From NCBI GenBank assembly GCA_037013685.1, contig CM072891.1:1057501-1121500 (forward strand): a DNA stretch of 64,000 nucleotides, given 5' to 3'. The stretch is from Acridotheres tristis (Eukaryota; Chordata; Aves; Passeriformes; Sturnidae). Shown piece after piece: positions 55,901 through 64,000 of this stretch. Each line of letters starts with the position of its first letter. Position 1 is the first letter of the stretch. The translations under genes were made by a program, and so were the position numbers. Under the pieces are notes generated by a model. That model was not told where the DNA came from and did not search any database. It saw nothing but the letters and a program-made list of their open reading frames with translations.

Positions 55901-56604
55901 TGGGACTTTTGATTAATTCACCCACTGCATTCTTCTGTGAAAGCTTGACATGGGCTCTCCCAAAGTGATTTAATTTTCATTAGCACGGTATTGTTAAATG
56001 AAACATGCAGAATATGCTGGCCTCCAAATCATCTGTGTATGAAAACAGCAAGAAACAAGAAATTTCCCAGGAATTAAACTTTCCCTTTTATTATAGCAAT
56101 TCTGCTCACAGACAAAATTATGTATCTAAATTTTTGTGTGCTATGTTAAAATTTTGTTCTCCAACTAATGGAAATATATTGGCTGCAGCGTATACTTGAA
56201 TTGACTTATTTTTTTAAAGGTCTTATCTTTTTAAAGGAAAAAATAGAAGCTCTTTGATTTGTAGAAGGTTTGGTATCCCTGCCATCTTGTACTGTAACTT
56301 TTTTCTTCAGTAGTATCAGAAGAACTTGAAGAGGAAATTATCAAATTGCTTTTATATTTTGTGCCTGATATGATCCGTACCTGGATCTGAGGTTCTGAAT
56401 TATCACAGCAAAGCTCTACTGCAATTCCTTAACCTTATTGTTTCTGAATTGGTTCTTATGTCTGCATACTAAACCACTTCATCTTATTTTAAGATAACTG
56501 AGCTTGCTGATGGAGAATGTGTCTTGGGAGGAAAAATGAAAGGCCATCAGAAAACTGAATGGTTTTGGCTGATTCCATCTGAATTTTTAGGCAAAGCTAA
56601 GTGA
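52995..56604. other. AT-rich non-coding DNA, no gene seen
   Basis: The only simple repeat of note is a CA/TA tract at 55.2 kb. Open frames are at most 78 codons. No promoter or RNA gene was recognised. Confidence 0.65.
55230..55262. repeat. Compound (CA)n-(TA)n-(CA)n tract
   Basis: Short CA blocks at 55230-55239 and about 55249-55262 flank an ATATATA core. It looks like a decayed compound microsatellite. Confidence 0.85.
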
Positions 56605-56630
56605 AAACCCAGGTCTCTGAGCCTGGGTTT
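56605..56630 (+). other. 9-bp perfect hairpin
   Basis: AAACCCAGG (56605-56613) pairs perfectly with CCTGGGTTT (56622-56630). In RNA, one further U-G pair could form inside, leaving a 6-base loop. It is not followed by a T-run. Confidence 0.6.
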
Positions 56631-58507
56631 GAGAAGCAGGTATGCACAACGGATATTGCAAATTAAATTTACATTTCTGAAAATACAGTGGGTTTATGTA
56701 AAAGAGTTAAACCAGGATATATCTTTTTTCCTGTTCACTTTTCAAGTCAAAATGAAAGTACCTGGAGGATTTCTTCAAGACCTGTATTTACCTAAAATAT
56801 AACAAATGAAAAATAAGAGTAGTTTTAAAGTTGTTAAAAATTATAACATTAATTTTTGAATTGGGAAACCAGTGTTAGAAACAGTGAAATTAATGCATAC
56901 CAGATAAAAATATTGGCATTTTTCATTATCATTCTTAAAGCCAGAAAACCTTTTCTTTTTGGAATTTCTGAACTGACACAAATGTCTTTAAAAAGGGCAA
57001 TTAGTGACAAGTGACTATGAAGAACCCTGTGTTGAGAAGCTGAGCCTAAGCCTCTTGAAGATTCTCCATGTAAACAAGTCAGACCACATCACTCATTATC
57101 CCTCTTTTGTTTACTGGGAGAAAAGTTCAAACTATTTAATGAGAGGATTACCCATACTTCAACTCCATTGAAAAAGATTAATTGATATTTTCCTGTTAGG
57201 GGTTTAACCACTTGGATTTGGCCTCATATCCCCCATTGTTACTGATGCTGTGATCAGCAGAGCAAAGTTGCTTAAAGGTTAGACAAACTTTGCAGCATAA
57301 ATGACACAAACTAATTTATGTTAAAGTTTGGTGAGCCTCTAAGCCTGAAGAGCTTCTATTAACTCCTCAGGTGTTTAGAAGAAATAGCTGCTAGCAAATA
57401 AGATCATTTACGAAGAAGTATCTAATCTTTATACAGAATTTTATAGCATGTTGAAGCATTTGGATTCAGTATAGCAGTTGTGCTACTGTAAGAAAAATAT
57501 GTAACATTCAGAAAAGTCAGTACTACTAGTTTTATTGACATTTCATTTTAATGTGCTTGTTTTCTAATTACATTTAGGATGTGGGGGGAGCAGGGCCATG
57601 AATCTCGAAATATATTTTCTCTTCAAAGCTTTAAAATTTTCCAAAAAACGAGTGTCTTGTGGACATATGGCTGCATATTTGGATAACACCATTTGCATTT
57701 TCAAACTTGCAATATTTTTAACCACTCATTTGGCTTTTGCTTTCAGAAAAGCAGACAGTTAGTGCATTCATTTGAAATGATTTAGTCTCTTTAACTCTTT
57801 AAAAAGACAAGAAAGGAAAGTATATTCATGAATCATTTAACATATATGTTTGTATTTATGCTTAAAAATGTAAACTGATAACTGATATGGATTTACTGAG
57901 TAAAAAAAAATCAAAGATCTTGTAAATATTAGATATTCATAGATATTAAGAGGAAAGTAACACCATAAAACACATATGACTTAAAGAGAAAATGTTAGCA
58001 TTAGGAAAAAAAATTGAAACAGTTAACCTAAATGGAAGTAGATAGGACACAATTACATGGGTTTTGATCCTGCAAAGAAGTATGCTTCAAATAAAACTGA
58101 TGGAAATATCATCCCTCAAAAACCCAACATTCTTCATTCTTCTAGTGCCTAATGAATGTGCAGTATTTACGATTATTTATTCTGCTTTAAAAAAGACTTT
58201 GTATTCTGTTAAGTACTGCAAAAAAGTACAGTATCTACTATAAAAAACCCAAGATGGTTTTAAAAAAAAATCCTCTCCAAAATACAAAATAGAATTATTT
58301 TCAAAAGCAACAGATGAAGGAAATGAGAAAATGTCAAAGGTCCTTACAACTAAGATAGAAGAATATATCTTAAAACATGCTGCAAATGAAATGGTAATGG
58401 AAAATTAATAATTTTGAGTCACTTTTAAGGCACATAAAAATATATATTAAAAATTTGGGTAATTTTATTTTCTCCAGTTATAAATTATAATTTTAAAATC
58501 CTTGATT

Positions 58508-58533
58508 TAATGTCCAGATATAATGTCCAGATG
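58508..58533. repeat. 13-bp tandem duplication
   Basis: TAATGTCCAGATA (58508-58520) is followed directly by TAATGTCCAGATG (58521-58533); only the last base differs. Confidence 0.85.
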
Positions 58534-58681
58534 TTTGATGAAAAAAATAAAAAACCAACTCATTTTCAAAAGTTGATGTAGACAATTTAAGCTATTTCAG
58601 AATATGTATCTTTAATGTACAGATTCTAAACTCTATATATGCTAAAATATGCAATAGTCTGAAATTTGTAATATTGTGCAT

Positions 58682-58736
58682 ACATTTGGACATATTGCAG
58701 ACATATTTGGACATATTGTGGACATATTTGGAATAT
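58682..58736. repeat. About 21-bp tandem repeat, 2.7 copies
   Basis: Units 58682-58700, 58701-58721 and a partial third at 58722-58736 share ACATATTTGGACATATTG-type sequence. The first unit lacks an internal TA. On the minus strand this yields a repetitive VCNMSK-like peptide in a 67-codon frame, which is a by-product of the repeat. Confidence 0.88.
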
Positions 58737-59672
58737 TTCAGTTTTTTTCTTAATTGACATACTATATGGATACTTATATTTTCAAGAAACAGCAATCTGC
58801 TTCATTTTGAATTATTTTTTTAATGTGTATACCTAATTATTACTTATTTATTAATTTCAGCAGAAGTTTAATTAATTAGCAGCTGATGCAAAGTATGACA
58901 AAAGTAAATACAAGCACTTACATTACTTCTGATATTGAACAAGTACAAATTTTATTGACCCTAATCCCGACAAATGTAGTTAACCTTATTGATTAACTCA
59001 AGCACTGAAATGGAGTGAAAAATGTTTTACCACAAGACACTCTAGTGTGACCACTATGTCAGCTATTTCAGCCTTCAAGACTTAAATGCACAGCCTACAA
59101 TGAACATATTGATTTTCCTAAATAGTGCTCCTATAATAAATACTAGATTATCACTGCAAGTCTCTGCAGACGTGTTAGGTGATCACAGAATGGAGCTGTA
59201 ATCAGAGGAAGTTCTGTGAAAGATAATCTTTCTTTATTCTCCTCCTCTAAGAAACTAGGTGCAGAGGAAACAAGGGACAGCAGAAATCACTGCAGTTGTT
59301 CCTATAAAATCTGCTCTTAGATTATTAAATATGTCATCTTAACACTTAAGCTTTCATCCTTCCAAAGGCAAAAGTTTTCAGAAACATGTATAATTGTCCT
59401 TAATATAATTCCTACGTTTCTAAAACTACTCTAAGTTAAATGATTTAAGATTTAGCTGAAAAACGCTTATAAAGAGAAAACAACTTGTGTAAACTGACTC
59501 TAATAAACCTTCCTTTCATCTAAAATAAATAGAATCAAAACATACAATTTTTTTAAAAATCCAGTGGTTTGTTGGTTACATTAGAGATAATATTTTTGTT
59601 ATCTTGACACAGGATTATTTTTAGAACATAATTTTCTTTTTAAAAATGCTATGATTAATAATTAGGTCTGTT

Positions 59673-59694
59673 AAAAAAAAAAAAAAGAAAAAAA
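59673..59694 (+). repeat. A-rich tract (A14-G-A7)
   Basis: A14 at 59673-59686 is interrupted by one G and followed by seven more A. No recognisable retrocopy precedes it. Confidence 0.9.
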
Positions 59695-62600
59695 GTGAAC
59701 ATAAAGAATTATAGACCATGACATTTTCTAGCCTGAATTGTAAGTCCTTTTTCATTTTTTTAAAATTTCAAATGTACCTTTATTTGCTATGAAAGACAAG
59801 ACAAAACCAGAAGGAACACAAGTCTTTAACAAAACAGAAGACAGATGTCCAGAAATTATCAATTGCTAAAGCACACAGATTGTGATTAAATTTTAATGTG
59901 GCTTTTAACTTAAGTAAAGATTTTGCTTATTGAAGAGAAAGAATCCCAGAGAAAATATTGTTATTGATTTCATCATTTTAGATGTAACTGATCCCTTAAG
60001 TAATTTTTCTTGGTTTCAGTGTCAGTTTTTAAGTGTCTTCTTAGACTTAGGAAATCATTAGAGGGCATGTTCATTTAAAATTCTAAGTCTAATGCAGAAA
60101 TTGTTCTCCAGTGGACTCAAAGCCACATCTGTTGAAAACAAAACAAAGCATTAAATGTGCTGAGTAAAATCAAAACATAACAGTAGAATGGTAAGAGAGC
60201 GTTAAATCAAGCAAATTAAATGGCATGAAAAAGTTTTTGATTGATTTAGAAAATGACTGTACGCTTTAAAAAAAATATATTGATTATCTTTATTGCTTTG
60301 AGAAAGAAAGCATAATGTGTACTACGACAATATGACAGTCTCACATATGGTGAAATACATGAATTGTTCACAGGGCTTATTAGTAGAACTGTATCAGGAC
60401 AGAGGTTGCCCATTTCATATAAGCAAGATACAGTGGCTTGGCTTGTTGATTTTTTTTTTTAAATAAACAGAAAGTGAATTATGATGTTGCCACACTGATA
60501 AAGAAGCTGTCCTTATTGTTCTGTCAATAAAATTAATTGCTAATATTGAGGAGCCGTAATAGCCACTATCATGTTCTGATGTTTCATAAATATTTAACTG
60601 TGTAAGACTCTTGAGGTCAAAAGGGCTAGTTCCGTTTAGTTTCCTGAATAGTCATGCAAATTTGACTACTTAGAAAGTGAAATTAATAATAATGAAAGAG
60701 CTTTATATATAGTGTTCTTTGATACAGATATGCTGTCTCTATTTACTCCATAGATTTAAAGTAGCCTTTTTGAACATAACCCTTGATGATTTTTCATAGA
60801 GAGTTCTGTTAGAGTATAATATCTGCTTCTTTAAGCTTAACTTAATGTCTTGCAAAAGAGAAAAGAAGCCATGAAGCTAAAATATTTTATAACATCTAAA
60901 ACAATTCTCAACATATTTCTTGTCAAGTTCTGTATGTAAAACCCCAAGAGAAATTACCCTCTAGTCCTCTTTTCAGAATAATGAATAGATCCTTACTTCA
61001 TATAAAATTCTAGATTTTGAGAAGTGGACAGATAAATATTGGTCCAATTAGAACATTATTAATGTTTAATTATTAATACCAGCCTTTTGTGATCCCACAG
61101 CTCTCGTCCTCCAGTCTTCCCTCCACTGATTACTCTTTGTGTAAAATCCACCTTGTCACACTTTTTTCTCTACATTTGATTAGATCTGTGAAACTAGAAT
61201 TGTGCACAAAACAGGTGTTGACTACTGTGAGTTTCACTGAAAAGTCAAATATATCAAACGCATCCCATTGACAAAAGTCACAGAATATTTTTTTAACATT
61301 CTTTTTTGCTTACACATGTTCTTTGTTATCGTTGTTTGCATTATGTAAAGGGTCCCTGAATGTAACTTTCTCCTACTTATTTCTTCAAAACTCATGACAA
61401 ATCAAAATTATAATTTGTAAAATATAATATGCCCAAAAAAATAGAATAATGAGAACAAAGAATAATCATGTCACCTTAGGTTAAAAGCTTTCACCATACA
61501 AAAGGGAAAGTAGATGCCTTAACGGGCCAAATGAGAGAATGAGAGGAGTTCAATCTTTTCCACTACACACCTTCTCTATGATCTACTCCTGTGGGAAAGA
61601 ACTATCAACCCATGTAATTTTCTTCCATTTCTATACATCAACTTCATGAACTAGTAAATACATTTCAGCTCTGAATATGAAATGAGAAAAATATGAACTA
61701 AAACCCAAAGAGGAGCAACCATGATTAACACAAAACCCATTTAGATTAAAGGATCTGTGAGAAACACTGCCTGAACACAAAAAAGATTATAAAGCCATTT
61801 ATCATATGCTGTATTTAGAACAACATAACTGTTTTATTTTTCCATTACAGAAGAACATCATGGACTTTGGTGTGGTACGTGTTGATTAGTACTATGCCTC
61901 TAATGACAACTGCAGTCATTTAATACATGCAGCAACCATGCAGCAATGCATGAGGAGCATTTTAGACTCTGATAACACTCAAGCTCTGAATGGCAAGAGT
62001 GGTTTGGTTTAGGGGAAGAGTTCAAAAAACACATGAAAGCAAAGTGAAAGCAGCTAACTCAACAAGGCAAGACGTCTGATATGTGTCTGATATTGAACTA
62101 AAAAAAAAAAGCCTCTAGTGGCATTTTTTTGGTGCAAATTAAACATCTCTGATGTGACTATATTACAAAATAAAACATCATGAATAACTCTTGCATCTCT
62201 GGAGCTCCCTCTCCTGTTTAGGGTCAGCAGCCAGCCTTCTTTGGTTCCCATTCAGGTAACCCAGACACTTATGGGTCTAAATCTAGTTAGGCTGTGTGAT
62301 CTGACTGTCGCAGATTATAGAAATTTTTCCAACAGTGTCCCTACTGGAATTCAATGACAAAAGTTTGCGTGTCAATATCTACTGACATTTGTATAGAAAG
62401 CAGTGAATCAGATGCATTGCACCATAGAACCACCTTGAAAAATTATTGAGGAAACGACCAAAAATACATTTATTAAGTGCATGAAAATGCCCATAACAGA
62501 ATAGAGAAACTGATCTCAGGCAGACACAGTAGTTGAGGTTTTCAAAAATATTAATGTTTTCTTCAGAAAATTTAGCTAGACGTTGTTTACTACTAAACAG

Positions 62601-63375
62601 TTGGCCTAAATGTATCTGTTGTTCCATTATTGATGAGAAATATAAGACCTATCTTCAGAGCTGCTTGAAATTTTTCCTTCTGTGGTTACTTTCAGTTAAT
62701 TGTAAGTTTGCCAGACTAACTGTTTCAGGCTTTAATTTTTCATGCTGAATGTCTAATTTAGGCTGATAATTCTGAAAAAAAATTAAACTAGAACCATTTA
62801 AGCCATCTCCAAGAGCAAGGATATTGAAAATACATCAATTTCTTGTGATTTTAATTAATTTACTACATGCTGTTCTAAATGTCACATACTAGATTCACAC
62901 TGCTCTTCTGCACTAAGACAGAAAAAAATTGTGATCCCAAACTCAAGAAGCTTATTTTCTAACAGTCAAGTGAGCAACAACCCAGGTTTGAAAACCAACA
63001 AAGAAATACATGAAAACAAGAAAACACTATTGGACACCACGGTAGGCAGTGTCAGCAGAAGACTAGAAATCTAAATTATGTTGGTCTTGTTTCAGTCTTC
63101 AAAAATGGGTAATATCAGTCTTACCTCTGCTAATAATGAAACAAAAATAACTGACTAACTAACTAAATAAATGCAAATGTTAGTAAAAGATTGTTGAGAA
63201 AATGTGTTGTTTTGTTTTTTTTCCTTTAAAACAAATATGGAATAATTCTCTGAAAGGAAAACAGAATACCAAATCACACCACCATTCGAAGGATAAAAGG
63301 AAGACTGCACATACCTACCTGCAATGAAGCAAGCTGCAGAAATTGACCTGTCCACAAGATTTTCAATGCTTTGCT

Positions 63376-63405
63376 TGCTGCATGAGTTTCTGCTGCATGA
63401 GTTTC
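63376..63405. repeat. Exact 15-bp tandem duplication
   Basis: TGCTGCATGAGTTTC occurs twice without any difference (63376-63390 and 63391-63405). The 15-base period keeps frame and gives a repeated ETHAA on the minus strand, but the surrounding 67-codon frame is not recognisable as a gene. Confidence 0.93.
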
Positions 63406-64000
63406 TGGTTTGAGATTATTTAAGTGGATGACCTTGCTTTGGGCCAGCAGACATTTGATAAAATTCTTGAAATCCACAGCAGCACCATGGGCTTTTTTAA
63501 CAAATTTGGTTTTTTATTTAGGAAAACTGTCCATCGCAGTTCAGCATTATGAATTTCTCTCTTCTCTTCTCATGAAGTGAAACTTGTGTCACAGAATCTA
63601 CTCTCTCATCTTTCAGTTAAACTGCTGTCTGATGCAACTGGGCTTCTCACAGAGCTAAACTTCAACTCCAAGCTCAGCTCTTTTGAGCTGTGTCAGACAT
63701 AGTCACGCTGTATTCTGATAAAATAGCTCTTTCATTTACAATGATAACAAAGTCTTCCTTGCTTTTCAAACATATATTTAAAGAGGAAAAATATTTTTAT
63801 TTTATGCTCCAGATTATTTCTGGAGCATCAATTGGAATTGGAGCCCCATTGGGTTGAGTGCTATAAAAGCACACAGTAAAGGAAATCTTTTAGTCAAAGC
63901 ACTTATATGCTAGCTTGTATGAATAACAAAAGAGTGAGAGAAAAGAGGAGAAAAACCTAATCTTTTCAGTAAGGGCACATGTTTGGACTTCTTAAATATT
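63406..64000. other. Non-coding DNA to window edge
   Basis: Contains the hairpin at 63804-63828 and a TATAAAA string at 63862-63868. I see no coding sequence or convincing promoter arrangement. Confidence 0.6.
63804..63828. other. 10-bp perfect hairpin
   Basis: ATGCTCCAGA (63804-63813) pairs perfectly with TCTGGAGCAT (63819-63828) around loop TTATT. After one outer mismatch, TT (63801-63802) can also pair with AA (63830-63831). It is followed by a short ATTGGA ATTGGA direct repeat. Confidence 0.65.

Larger units (their letters stand above)
56631..63375. other. AT-rich non-coding DNA, no gene seen
   Basis: The block carries short tandem repeats at 58.5-58.7 kb, an A-rich tract at 59.67 kb, T11 at 60450-60460 and A11 at 62100-62110. 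An AT-rich patch with TAAT and ATTGTTC motifs lies at 60470-60600. Open frames do not exceed 82 codons. Confidence 0.65.

Noticed and set aside
58592..58795. 67-codon frame with repeated peptide
   Set aside because: The peptide repeat is simply the translation of the 21-bp tandem repeat.
59170..59215. ATCACAGAATGGAG-like sequence as a reverse-strand CR1 tail
   Set aside because: The expected CR1 blocks (GGTTGGAAGGGACCT and so on) do not follow, so the match is limited to a few bases.
63848..63868. ATTGG and TATAAAA resembling CCAAT and TATA boxes
   Set aside because: Their spacing is too close for a typical promoter and no transcript or CpG-rich start region is visible.

Overview
The window reads as non-coding nuclear DNA from a vertebrate, most likely a bird. 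Two stretches match the 3' end of CR1 LINE retrotransposons (about 3009-3170 and 23766-23864). The clearer copy keeps the typical CR1 ending, with a GGTTGGACAAGGTGAT-type block, a GAGGTCCC-type block and a tail of ATTCTNTG octamers. CR1 is the dominant repeat of birds and is also found in turtles, crocodilians and other reptiles. Sparse recognisable repeats and few CpG dinucleotides fit a bird. Species and chromosome cannot be told from this sequence. Base composition is AT-rich throughout, roughly one third G+C by eye (not counted).

I find no gene I can support. The longest open frame is 130 codons (39264-39656, +); it opens on TTG, and its first ATG gives only 120 codons. In 64 kb of such AT-rich DNA, about one chance frame of that size is expected. 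No frame shows a recognisable domain, and I saw no tRNA, rRNA, CpG island or CRISPR array. The window is therefore either a gene desert or the inside of a very large intron; the two cannot be separated from sequence alone.

Layout. 1-3008 is plain AT-rich DNA. 3009-3292 holds a CR1 3' end followed by a pure (TATC)n microsatellite. 3293-16414 is AT-rich, with old short duplications near 12.6 and 13.6 kb. 16415-16477 can fold into an imperfect hairpin in a locally GC-richer patch. 23766-23864 is an older CR1 fragment. 24596-24629 is a strong short hairpin. 32646-32677 is a G-run cluster that fits the G-quadruplex pattern, unusual for this background. 50-53 kb and 58.5-58.8 kb carry several recent-looking short tandem duplications. 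56605-56630 and 63804-63828 are further perfect hairpins.

Nothing here amounts to a new biological system. The items most worth checking are the GC-richer hairpins, the G-run cluster, and a few AT-rich blocks (near 14.4, 30.2, 38.9 and 60.5 kb) whose motif content resembles conserved non-coding elements. Whole-genome alignment would settle these.
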